A stretch of DNA of 38,932 bases, from contig JBDRCU010000060.1 of the NCBI GenBank assembly GCA_043821485.1, positions 1 to 38,932 of the forward strand, written 5' to 3'. The notes under the pieces are model-generated. The model had not been told where the DNA came from, searched no databases, and worked only from the letters and a program-made list of their open reading frames with translations. The position numbers and the translations under genes are program-made. How positions within the stretch are numbered: position 1 is the first letter of the stretch; the number at the start of each line of letters is the position of its first letter. Below are positions 8,801-17,000 of the stretch, piece after piece. Source of the stretch: JBDRCU01 sp043821485 (GTDB lineage Bacteria > Patescibacteriota > Minisyncoccia > 2-02-FULL-40-12 > IGHO2-01-FULL-4-A).

Positions 8801-10119
8801 TATCGAGACATATATACGTTAACTCTGTTTTGCGCTGACTCAATTGCATCTCTAACTGTTTTACGGTTAAGATTCACATCATCAATCATGTCAGCAAAAA
8901 TTGTTTCTATTTTCACATTATCTATCTGGTACCAAGATACAGCGCTAAGAGCAGACTCTGCAAAAATTCCCAAATCAACATCCTTCATCTGCTGTGCTAT
9001 AAAATCACGACGCGCAGAAGGACGCGCTGACTCATTAATATATCCTACGCTACCTTCAGACGACATAAGGTAATTCAGAAATTGCCATGCTTCTTCAATA
9101 TGCTTCGACTGCTCTGAAACCGTTGGCGCCCAATAATTAGCATATGTAACAGCATACTTAGCATCTGCAAATTGGGGCACAGGGACTATGTCAAAATTAA
9201 ATCTTACAGAACGATCTCTAATAGTTTCAATATGATGAGAATAATTAAACATCATTACAGCTTCCCCTTGTATAAATGCATCTATTGAATAATGCTGTAA
9301 ATCATTCCATGTATATTTATCTGCATTTTTACGATTTGCAAAATCCGTATAGTACTGCAATGCGGATTCTCCGGCATTAACTCCATCTGCTGGATTTGCA
9401 AATACAGCCGAAGTATTATCCTCATTAGTCATTCTTGCTCCGGATTGGATCATAAGCATGCCGAGTATATCAGTAGACCTATTGATGTTGCGTGCAGTAC
9501 CCAATGCAACTGCAGACCTCACTATATTTCCTCTTGCATCGCGTCGCGTAAGAGTCTCTACTGCATCATTAAACTCGTCCCATGTTTCAGGAGCTTTTGT
9601 AATCCCTGCATCGTTGAATATATCCTTATTGTAATAGAGCGCGAGAGTGTCCACGTAAAGAGGCGCTGCGTATATTACCTCTCCTGCAGTGAGATCATTA
9701 ATTACGACATCAACAAATTGTTCCTTAAAATCCTTATACAAAATCAAAGGTTCATCCTGAATGCTGATTTCACTTGGCATCGGCGCGATTTTATCAAAAT
9801 GTTTTGGTAGCCAAGTATTGTGCATCAAAAAAATATCAGGCCCTTCTCCTGCTGCAAATGCTTTAACAAGCCTGTCTTCATATTCTTCAAATGGAATAGC
9901 TGTATATCTTATATCAGCAACATTTGATTCAAGATGATCCTGCTTAAATTGTCTTATAGCACCATCATACCAATCGGGATCATCATAGGTCCCCCAAAAT
10001 TCAAGAGTTATTTTTTCTTTGGATCCATCTGGAAATGCACCCAAAAGGATAATAAGCATGATCACAAATACGACCACGCCTATTGATACTCCTATTATTG
10101 TTTTTTTTCTATTCAGCAT
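8800..10119 (-). CDS. Extracellular solute-binding protein, sugar-binding family 1 type
   Basis: A 439-aa protein anchored by one N-terminal helix (residues 7-29). No lipobox cysteine is visible. The rest is a periplasmic-binding fold of the MalE/family 1 type: FWGTYDDPDW near the start, KAFAAGEGPDIFLM, YYNKDIFNDAGITKAPETWDEF and EEAWQFLNYLMS. Normally such proteins feed an ABC importer. No permease or ATPase gene lies in the window, and this one sits instead among pilin-like genes. It may serve a shared transporter or act as a surface binding protein. It follows the methyltransferase gene by 12 nt. Confidence 0.85.
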   Translation of the reverse strand: MLNRKKTIIGVSIGVVVFVIMLIILLGAFPDGSKEKITLEFWGTYDDPDWYDGAIRQFKQDHLESNVADIRYTAIPFEEYEDRLVKAFAAGEGPDIFLMHNTWLPKHFDKIAPMPSEISIQDEPLILYKDFKEQFVDVVINDLTAGEVIYAAPLYVDTLALYYNKDIFNDAGITKAPETWDEFNDAVETLTRRDARGNIVRSAVALGTARNINRSTDILGMLMIQSGARMTNEDNTSAVFANPADGVNAGESALQYYTDFANRKNADKYTWNDLQHYSIDAFIQGEAVMMFNYSHHIETIRDRSVRFNFDIVPVPQFADAKYAVTYANYWAPTVSEQSKHIEEAWQFLNYLMSSEGSVGYINESARPSARRDFIAQQMKDVDLGIFAESALSAVSWYQIDNVKIETIFADMIDDVNLNRKTVRDAIESAQNRVNVYMSR

Positions 10120-10131
10120 CTTCTATTTTGA

Positions 10132-10680
10132 TTAATTACTTTTTACAAAAGCAAGTCCATAATGAAAATCTCCTGCTTCAAATTCATCTACAGTCTCAAA
10201 TCCCTTTGAAATAGCTTCGCCCTTAATTGCCTCTTGATCGTGACGGTTCTCATCCGGAGGACCAAATCCTTTTGCCCCTTTATGCCAATCAATAATAACT
10301 AAGCGCCCTCTGGGCTTGAGCACGCGGCGCGCCTCATCAATTACATTTCCAGGTTTCTTCGATTGAAAAAGGATATTGATCACCAGAACAACATCAATTG
10401 AATCGTCAGCAAATCCGGTACTTCCCAATACTTCCAAATTGGCTCTTACTATTTCCACATTTTCCAGATCAGCCGCCTGGACTTTTGTCTTGATATCATT
10501 CAGGGCTTCTTCTCTGACATCCACTGCATAGACAATTCCCGACTCACCTACAATACTTGCAGCCCTCAAACTAAACTCTCCCGATCCGCATCCAAAATCA
10601 GCCACCTTAGCGCCAGATTGAATTCCTAAGTGCGCCTGAATCTTTTTGGGATCCAAGAACTCCTTCTTTTCATTATCCAT
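10132..10680 (-). CDS. Class I SAM-dependent methyltransferase
   Basis: A 182-aa Rossmann-fold methyltransferase of the UbiE/Methyltransf_25 type. The SAM-binding glycine motif is VADFGCGSGEF at about residues 26-36. Motif II has an acidic residue in YAVDVREEAL, and a post-I motif reads DVVLVINILFQ. The substrate cannot be told. It lies between gyrA and the solute-binding gene with 12-nt gaps on both sides, so it is probably in the same transcript. Confidence 0.85.
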   Translation of the reverse strand: MDNEKKEFLDPKKIQAHLGIQSGAKVADFGCGSGEFSLRAASIVGESGIVYAVDVREEALNDIKTKVQAADLENVEIVRANLEVLGSTGFADDSIDVVLVINILFQSKKPGNVIDEARRVLKPRGRLVIIDWHKGAKGFGPPDENRHDQEAIKGEAISKGFETVDEFEAGDFHYGLAFVKSN

Positions 10681-10692
10681 ACTTCTATTTTA

Positions 10693-13600
10693 CTACACTA
10701 CAACAATTGATGCTACCGAGTCTCCTGTGCTTAATTTCATTATCCTTACGCCTTGAGTTGCGCGTCCAAGAATAGAGATCGTTTCAAGCGATGTACGAAT
10801 AACCTGGCCTTTGCGCGACATTGCAATAATTTCTTCATATTCACCGTCCGATACGTATGCTGATACAAGTTCTCCTGTCTTAGCTGTTACTTTGGCAGTA
10901 AGTATCCCTTTACCTCCGCGCTTCTGGACCTTGTATGCATTAAGGTTTGTACGCTTACCATATCCCTTACTCATTACAACTAGAAGTTGGGCATTTTTAG
11001 GGTCTATGCCCTTTTTGATGATATCAGCACCTATGACCCTTGCTCCTTCTTTAATCTTAATGCCGATCACTCCTGAAGCAGTTCGCCCCATGGGACGAAC
11101 ATCGCCTTCTTTAAATCTTACCGATGATCCGTCTGATGTTACAAGTATGATTTCATCACTTCCTGAAGTGGTTTTCACCCATTTCAATTGATCGCCAGCT
11201 TTGAGCGTGATGGCTATCATTCCATTTTTACGAACCTGACTGAATGCATCATTCCTAACTTTTTTGATTACACCCTTTGCTGTGGCCATAAACAAATAGC
11301 TGTCTTCTTTGGCCTTCTCTTTGCTCTTGTGAATTGGCACAACTGCTGTTATCTCATCCCCTTGCGATATATTCAAAAAATTTACTATTGCCTTACCCTT
11401 GGATTGCCTGGATGATTCCGGCACCTCATATCCTTTGGTCTGAAATACTTTTCCTGAATTTGTAAAAAACATAATGTCATCATGCGTATTTGCAACAAAA
11501 AAATGCTGTACTGAATCCTCCTCCTTGGTAGCAATGCCTAAGAGACCCTTGCCTCCGCGTTTCTGGGCTTTTAAAGTATTAGGCGGCATGCGCTTGATAT
11601 ATCCGTCATAAGTTATCATAAAAAGCGACTCCTCTTCTGGAATTAATTCTTCTTCACCAATTTCCCTAACCGCCGTCTTCACTATATTAGTTCTGCGTTC
11701 ATCTTTAAATTTTGCTTGGATCTCTTTGAATTCATCTTTGATAACGTCAAGCATTTTCTTTGTATGCTTAAGCAAATCTTCAAGATGTGCAATAATCTCT
11801 TTCTTTTCTTTGAGTTCATCTTCAATCTTCTTGCGTTCCAGCCCTGCAAGAGTCTGCAAACGCATATCTAATATGGCAGTAACTTGTTCAACACTGAATT
11901 TATATTTCTTAATTAAATTCTTGGCTGCATCATCTCTGGAGGCTGACTTCTTGATTATCTTAATAACCTCATCTATATGATCAAGCGCTTTTTTAAGCCC
12001 TTCAAGGATATGCGCTCTCTCGCGTGCACGCCTAAGCTCATATTCTGAACGACGCCGCACGACAACCTGCCTATGTTTAACAAACTCTTCAATAATTGTT
12101 TTGATCCCCAATGTTTGGGGCTGAATACCATCAATAAGCGCTAACATATTAACGTGAAATGTTTTTTGTAATTCAGTAAATTTAAAAAGTTGGTTTAAAA
12201 TCTTGCGAGGAAATGAATCCTGTTTCAAATCCACGACTACGCGAAGACCTTCTTTGTCAGACTCATCTCTTACGTCTCTAATTCCAAGAATCTTCTTATC
12301 CTTAACAAGGTTTGCGATTTTAATAATAAGTTCTGATTTGTTTACCTGATAAGGTATCTCTGAAATTACAATTTGAAATCCTTTCTTTGTTGATTCGATA
12401 ATGTCTGCTTTTGCACGCATAACAATTGGTCCTCTGCCTGTTGAATAAGCAGTTAAAACATCCTTTTGATTGTAAATTATTCCTCCAGTTGGAAAATCAG
12501 GCGCCTTAATATATTCCATCAATTCAGAGGTATCGGCTTTGGGATTATCAATAAAGTATATCAATCCATCCAAAATCTCTCCGAGATTATGCGGAGGGAT
12601 ATTCGTGGCCATACCAACCGCGATACCAATCGAACCATTTACTAAGAGGTTTGGTATGCGCGTAGGCAATACTGTCGGCTCTTTTGTCGTTCCATCAAAA
12701 TTATCTACGAAAGGAACAGTCTCCTTCTCTATATCGTTTAACAGATATTCAGTTATCGGCATCATCTTTGCCTCGCTGTAACGCATAGCTGCAGCGGGAT
12801 CTCCGTCGATTGAATTGTGAACAAAAATACCTACACCTAAGGCAAAGTTATGCGTATTGTCTATAGTCAAATCGTACACATCTTCCTTTTTATGAAGAAA
12901 TCTAACTTTAATTACTTTATGATTATGATATTTCGCCTGTTGTACTATTTCTTTAAAATCAGAAAAATACTTCAAAGCCATATTGATACGTGGCACGCCA
13001 TTATTTGTACGGGCTTTTTCATATGATTCTGGTGTAATGCCTACGCCTTTTACTATCATTCCATTCACGAAACCTAAAATCTTAGATCTTATGACCCTGT
13101 CTTTATATTCTTGTGTGCGCCATTTTTTCTTAAGTGCGGTTGATGCTTTCTCTGCTAGCTTGTGCATACAATCCGGATCTTCGACCATACGCTGATTGTT
13201 ATATCTCTTTCTGCCTGCAACCATCTTTCTGACAGATTCTGGATCCTTCAGCTGTTCTTTAATTTTCCTACTATGTACTTCTCTCATTTTAGGATCCTCC
13301 CATAGTTTCTTAGCCATAGCAGAAAAATGATCTGCCGGATATTTATTCCTGTACTCCTCACTTTGCCAGAGTCTTACTGAAATATCTGATTGATTTTTGC
13401 AATATTCCTCATTTCTCAACTGCTTTTTCATCGATCTACTTATATGTTCGCGATGTCTAGGATCAAACCATAGTTTCAATGACCACTTTCTCGTAACTTC
13501 ACTCATAGTATTTCTGTATTCCTCATCTTCCCATCTCTTTTTAAGTTCTTTTGATTTAAGTTCACTAAGTAATGTCCTAAATTCTTCTGTAGTCCACAAA

Positions 13601-14718
13601 TTTTTGAGATTACTGCTGGAAACATTCCTCATAAATTCCCTATATTCAGGGTCGCGCCATAATTTTCTTATTGCCTTGCTTCTAGCTGTTCTGTATTTGG
13701 GATCCTGCCACCACAACCTGCTTCTTTCAGAAAGAAGCTCCGCATTGCGTTCCCTATTCTTGGGGTCAGCCCAATATTCATCTCTGCCTTTTTTGAGTTT
13801 TGCGACATATTCAGAATCATTTTTGTGTCGTTCTGATGCAAGCTCTGCATGTAACTTCCAATGGTCTTCCCACTGCATTCTTTGTATATTATTCGGGTTG
13901 TTGTTCAGTTTATTAATATCAATATGGTGACGAACACGTCCATCACCGACCCCGTATACACCTTTATCTAAATTGAACTTATCAGACAGTCTATGAACCC
14001 AATTCCATGCTCCTTCAAGTGGTTGCCATATCATTCGATAACCTATTGTGTGTTTATCATCTTCTTTAACTGAAAGACGAAAGTATGCCGGCATAAGAGA
14101 ATCATCTGTGTTGAGATGTTGAACCTCTCTATAGCTGCCATCCCGGAGCATGAAGCGATGATCCGGCGTACATCGTATTTTCTGCCCGTCATCCAGAGTC
14201 ACCTCAACCAAGAGTGCTTTCTTCTTAGTCAATCGTGGTGACTTTATTTCTGCTATTTCTATCTGCCCTGTTTTGCTGTTAAAAGTATAAGTATAATTCT
14301 TTTTTCCCTTTCTGTGCTCTTTTTCAAGATTTTTAAAAGAAAGTTTTCTTCCATCTGTAAGCTCAACTTCTGTATCACCGGTAAAACATCCGAAATTACC
14401 TTGACCGCGCACCAATGGGTATCTTAAAGAAAAATCCTGCGCCATACGCACCATAGAATCATAAACTGCAGTATCACTATGAGGATGGTATCTGCCCAAC
14501 ACATGTCCTACAACTGTAGCTGACTTCCTGAACTTACCCCCCGGACGCAGACCCATTTCATGCATTGAATAAAGGATTCTGCGTTGTCCAGGTTTAAGCC
14601 CATCTCTTACATCAGGAAGAGCACGAGAAACAATAACGCTCATTGCGTAATCTAAATAGGAGTCCTGCATTTCAGTCACGATCTCCCGTGGTTGAATTTT
14701 GCCGGTTAACACAGCCAT
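10693..14718 (-). CDS. gyrA: DNA gyrase subunit A, interrupted by an intein
   Basis: GyrA is the DNA-breaking and rejoining subunit of gyrase. The precursor is 1341 aa. Residues 1-110 and 636-1341 are GyrA (816 aa after splicing), and 111-635 are an intein. The catalytic tyrosine is in AAMRYSE, 12 residues after the intein. The C-terminal beta-pinwheel carries two QKRGGKG boxes (the canonical GyrA-box form), supporting GyrA over ParC. gyrB is not in the window. The ATG at 14718 lies 1 nt after the stop of the small membrane protein gene. Without splicing the active site would be disrupted, so activity should depend on the intein. Confidence 0.96.
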   Translation of the reverse strand: MAVLTGKIQPREIVTEMQDSYLDYAMSVIVSRALPDVRDGLKPGQRRILYSMHEMGLRPGGKFRKSATVVGHVLGRYHPHSDTAVYDSMVRMAQDFSLRYPLVRGQGNFGCFTGDTEVELTDGRKLSFKNLEKEHRKGKKNYTYTFNSKTGQIEIAEIKSPRLTKKKALLVEVTLDDGQKIRCTPDHRFMLRDGSYREVQHLNTDDSLMPAYFRLSVKEDDKHTIGYRMIWQPLEGAWNWVHRLSDKFNLDKGVYGVGDGRVRHHIDINKLNNNPNNIQRMQWEDHWKLHAELASERHKNDSEYVAKLKKGRDEYWADPKNRERNAELLSERSRLWWQDPKYRTARSKAIRKLWRDPEYREFMRNVSSSNLKNLWTTEEFRTLLSELKSKELKKRWEDEEYRNTMSEVTRKWSLKLWFDPRHREHISRSMKKQLRNEEYCKNQSDISVRLWQSEEYRNKYPADHFSAMAKKLWEDPKMREVHSRKIKEQLKDPESVRKMVAGRKRYNNQRMVEDPDCMHKLAEKASTALKKKWRTQEYKDRVIRSKILGFVNGMIVKGVGITPESYEKARTNNGVPRINMALKYFSDFKEIVQQAKYHNHKVIKVRFLHKKEDVYDLTIDNTHNFALGVGIFVHNSIDGDPAAAMRYSEAKMMPITEYLLNDIEKETVPFVDNFDGTTKEPTVLPTRIPNLLVNGSIGIAVGMATNIPPHNLGEILDGLIYFIDNPKADTSELMEYIKAPDFPTGGIIYNQKDVLTAYSTGRGPIVMRAKADIIESTKKGFQIVISEIPYQVNKSELIIKIANLVKDKKILGIRDVRDESDKEGLRVVVDLKQDSFPRKILNQLFKFTELQKTFHVNMLALIDGIQPQTLGIKTIIEEFVKHRQVVVRRRSEYELRRARERAHILEGLKKALDHIDEVIKIIKKSASRDDAAKNLIKKYKFSVEQVTAILDMRLQTLAGLERKKIEDELKEKKEIIAHLEDLLKHTKKMLDVIKDEFKEIQAKFKDERRTNIVKTAVREIGEEELIPEEESLFMITYDGYIKRMPPNTLKAQKRGGKGLLGIATKEEDSVQHFFVANTHDDIMFFTNSGKVFQTKGYEVPESSRQSKGKAIVNFLNISQGDEITAVVPIHKSKEKAKEDSYLFMATAKGVIKKVRNDAFSQVRKNGMIAITLKAGDQLKWVKTTSGSDEIILVTSDGSSVRFKEGDVRPMGRTASGVIGIKIKEGARVIGADIIKKGIDPKNAQLLVVMSKGYGKRTNLNAYKVQKRGGKGILTAKVTAKTGELVSAYVSDGEYEEIIAMSRKGQVIRTSLETISILGRATQGVRIMKLSTGDSVASIVVV
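12814..14388 (-). mobile_element. GyrA intein with HNH endonuclease and repeat array
   Basis: A 525-aa intein. It begins with Cys (CFTGDTEV) right after GNFG, and ends with VHN before Ser+1 (SIDGD), the standard class 1 splice chemistry. Splicing block B shows TPDHRF, and the C-terminal blocks show VYDLTID and HNFALGVGIFVHN. Inside lies an HNH-type endonuclease core: HHIDINKLNNNPNNI and DHWKLH at intein residues 154-180. A long repeat array follows (separate entry). The insertion point is upstream of the active-site tyrosine, not between the tyrosine and the next residue as in mycobacterial GyrA inteins. Confidence 0.93.
13084..13818 (-). repeat. Protein repeat array in the GyrA intein (17/21-residue units)
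   Basis: About twelve degenerate units of the form W-x-D-P-x-Y-R followed by a charged helix are arranged head to tail. They include WADPKNR, WQDPKYR, WRDPEYR, WTTEEFR, WEDEEYR, WFDPRHR, WQSEEYR and WEDPKMR. Spacings between units are mostly 17 or 21 residues. They resemble the short DNA-binding repeats (NUMOD type) found beside HNH homing enzymes, so a DNA-recognition role is inferred. Confidence 0.75.
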
Positions 14719-14719
14719 A

Positions 14720-15064
14720 TTATTCTATAGGAAAATTTTGAGGATTAATGTACGGGTTTCGATTCTCTGTTTTCAACACTTCCACTTCTTTTACTTCGTC
14801 GTCATCAAAAAGCCCAGTCACTCCATCTGCAATAGACCCATAAATATCAGCGAACAACTGAAAAGGAGAATCTCCTTCTTCTGTTTCTAAAGCTAAGGCT
14901 TTTTCTTCGGCTCTATCCGGATTAACAAGTGTTGCAAAGTTTTCCCCTATGCTACTGAATCCGATATATCCTACAATGGCAAATACTATTACAACCATGG
15001 TCCACATAAAACGTTTGCGTATGTGGAGAGGCTGATTTCGAATATCTTGAATTAATTTTTTCAT
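14720..15064 (-). CDS. Small single-pass membrane protein of unknown function
   Basis: A 114-aa protein I do not recognise. A basic N-terminus (residues 1-20, with RNQPLHIRKRFMW) precedes one membrane helix at about 21-40. A mostly acidic exported or cytosolic tail follows, with DDDEVKEVEV near 88-97. Its stop lies 1 nt before the gyrA start and its start 8 nt after the MBL gene, so it is translated as part of the operon. The basic-inside, acidic-outside pattern predicts the tail is outside. Confidence 0.6.
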   Translation of the reverse strand: MKKLIQDIRNQPLHIRKRFMWTMVVIVFAIVGYIGFSSIGENFATLVNPDRAEEKALALETEEGDSPFQLFADIYGSIADGVTGLFDDDEVKEVEVLKTENRNPYINPQNFPIE

Positions 15065-15072
15065 AAATATTA

Positions 15073-15711
15073 TTACCCTCGATTAAACACATAAGCTAAC
15101 GTTTCATCTTGAGGTAATGCTTTTTTGGATATTCTTAATTGATCGACCGACTCGGGCTTAATTCCGAGCTCCTTAATAAATGTTTTCTCATTATCTAATT
15201 TGATATTTAAATCTTTTACAGAATAGTGCATTGGAACTATTATCTTAGGTTCAATCTGCTTAACTATACTTACGGCTTCCTTGCCGTCAATCGTATACGT
15301 TCCTCCAACGGGAATCATTAGTATATCTATGTTTCCAATCTTATCAAGTTGCTCATCATCCAATTCATACTGACCAAAATCTCCCATATGACAAATTGTA
15401 ATCTGTTCAAACTTAATGACGTAGATTGTATTGAGTCCCCGTTTTGCTCCCTTCTCATTATCATGGAAAGAGTTAACTCCTACAATCTGAGCTCCGTCTC
15501 TTTCGTATTCCCCTGGTCCGCGAATTACAAAACTTTCAGGTGAAACTCCTTCAACACTATTATGGTCATAGTGATCATGGGTTACGAGATATATGTTGTC
15601 GTTCAATCTTGGAGGTCGCAAACCAATGTCCTTAGAAAAAGGATCTATTAATATGCGCACATCTTTGCTTTCGAAACGAAAACAAGCTTGTCCGTACCAG
15701 CTTATAACCAT
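15073..15711 (-). CDS. Metallo-beta-lactamase-fold hydrolase (UlaG-like)
   Basis: A 212-aa MBL-fold protein. The metal motif HDHYDH is at residues 45-50, with further ligand candidates at HMGDFG (about 108) and the C-terminal MHYS. The start VISWYGQACFRF is typical of the UlaG/UPF0173 subfamily of putative metal-dependent hydrolases, whose substrates are mostly unknown. It is the first gene of the long minus-strand run and is divergent from rpsA. Confidence 0.85.
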   Translation of the reverse strand: MVISWYGQACFRFESKDVRILIDPFSKDIGLRPPRLNDNIYLVTHDHYDHNSVEGVSPESFVIRGPGEYERDGAQIVGVNSFHDNEKGAKRGLNTIYVIKFEQITICHMGDFGQYELDDEQLDKIGNIDILMIPVGGTYTIDGKEAVSIVKQIEPKIIVPMHYSVKDLNIKLDNEKTFIKELGIKPESVDQLRISKKALPQDETLAYVFNRG

Positions 15712-15759
15712 GCTTCAATCTTACCATAAAAAAGCCATATTTTCCAGTAGTAAAAAGCC

Positions 15760-15788
15760 TTGTCAGATTATACAAAAAGTGTTAGACT
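15760..15788 (+). promoter_or_regulatory. Promoter of rpsA
   Basis: TTGTCA (15760-15765) and TAGACT (15783-15788) are 17 nt apart, with TGT just before the -10. Transcription would start about 15795, which makes the ATG at 15801 the better start and leaves almost no leader. Confidence 0.7.
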
Positions 15789-15800
15789 CCTTTGACTATT

Positions 15801-17000
15801 ATGCAAATTATCACAGATCAGACTCCCATAGACGGCGTAGTAACAATGAAAGAACTTCTTGCAAAGTCAGATTTTGACCTGCCAAAGATAGGTCAAGTTG
15901 TTCAAGGCACAATAATCAGCACAAGTAAGAATGCCGTATTAATAGACATGGACAGACTTGGAACTGGAATTGTTTATCCCGGAGAATTTTATGATAATCC
16001 AAACCTACAGAAATCTCTCGTAAAGGGCCAAGAGGTCTCTACTATACTTCTAGATATTGAAGACGGATACCATAAAGGATACAGGGAGTTATCTCTTAAG
16101 CAGGCGCAACAAACCACTGCATGGGAAGATATTAAAGAAAAGAAAGAGAGCGGAGAAGTCATCAAAACCAAGATTGTGAATATTAATAAAGGGGGCCTGA
16201 TTGTTGAAGTAAATGGGATACAAGGATTTCTTCCTCTATCTCAACTCTCAAGCGAACATTATCCCAAAGTTGAAGGAGGAGATACCACCAAAATTATTCA
16301 AACTTTGCAAAAATATCGCAATGAAGAATTTGAAGTAAAAATTCTTGACTTTTCAGAACAGGAGAATAAATTAATTGTTTCAGAAAAAGCAATCAACGAA
16401 GAACAACTCAAAGCAGAACTTTCACGCTTCATAGTTGGAGATACTGTTAAGGGAACAATTACAGATGTCACAGATTTTGGCGCTTTCATTATGATTGATG
16501 CTCCAGATGCAAATGCAGAAGAAAAAAGTAAAGACTCTGAAGATGACGAAAAGAAAGCAAAGGACACAGGCAAAATCGAAGGCTTAATCCATATATCAGA
16601 AATCGACTGGAAGATGATCGAAAATCCGCGCGCAATTCTTAAGCCCGGTCAAGAGGTAGAAGCCAAGATTATAACAATTGAAAACGGAAAGATCTCATTA
16701 TCTCTCAAAGCACTCAAACAAGATCCATGGATCAAAGCCACAGAAAAATATGAACCCGGACAGGAGATTAAAGGACGAGTTGCCAAAACAACCAACTACG
16801 GAGCTCTTATTAGTCTGGATGACTCAATCACCGGCCTTATACCAATTTCAGAATTCAATGGAAAAAAACCGAGTGATGTCTTAACCATTGGAAATGAGCA
16901 AACAATAACAATTGTATCTCTTGATGCAGACGAGCATAAAATGCTTTTAAAATTTAAAAAGGAAGGTGTCACAAAAGAAGAAGAAAAAGCCGATGCGTAA
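15801..17000 (+). CDS. rpsA: 30S ribosomal protein S1-like protein
   Basis: An RNA-binding protein of about 399 aa with four S1 (OB-fold) domains, at about residues 28-100, 115-205, 210-300 and 310-390. The third contains an acidic lysine/glutamate-rich insert (NAEEKSKDSEDDEKK). It should help mRNA binding on the 30S subunit. E. coli S1 has six domains; four is common in small genomes. A TTG at 15792 is in frame, but the promoter favours ATG 15801. Its last codons overlap the ftsH start. Confidence 0.92.
   Translation: MQIITDQTPIDGVVTMKELLAKSDFDLPKIGQVVQGTIISTSKNAVLIDMDRLGTGIVYPGEFYDNPNLQKSLVKGQEVSTILLDIEDGYHKGYRELSLKQAQQTTAWEDIKEKKESGEVIKTKIVNINKGGLIVEVNGIQGFLPLSQLSSEHYPKVEGGDTTKIIQTLQKYRNEEFEVKILDFSEQENKLIVSEKAINEEQLKAELSRFIVGDTVKGTITDVTDFGAFIMIDAPDANAEEKSKDSEDDEKKAKDTGKIEGLIHISEIDWKMIENPRAILKPGQEVEAKIITIENGKISLSLKALKQDPWIKATEKYEPGQEIKGRVAKTTNYGALISLDDSITGLIPISEFNGKKPSDVLTIGNEQTITIVSLDADEHKMLLKFKKEGVTKEEEKADA

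Noticed and set aside
8800..10119. Complete ABC sugar importer
   Set aside because: Only the binding protein is present; neighbours are pilin-like proteins and a methyltransferase, with no permease or ATPase.
13397..13930. Plus-strand ORF of 177 codons inside the gyrA intein
   Set aside because: It is the complement of the repeat array; the intein frame on the minus strand is intact and explains the sequence.
10693..14718. Long gyrA as a gene fusion or mis-assembly
   Set aside because: The extra part has Cys1, block B and HN-Ser+1 at exact borders, and removing it restores a normal GyrA, so it is an intein.
16966..16992. GTG start for ftsH
   Set aside because: The GGAAGG run abuts the GTG with no spacing, while the ATG at 16993 puts the start directly before the first membrane helix.
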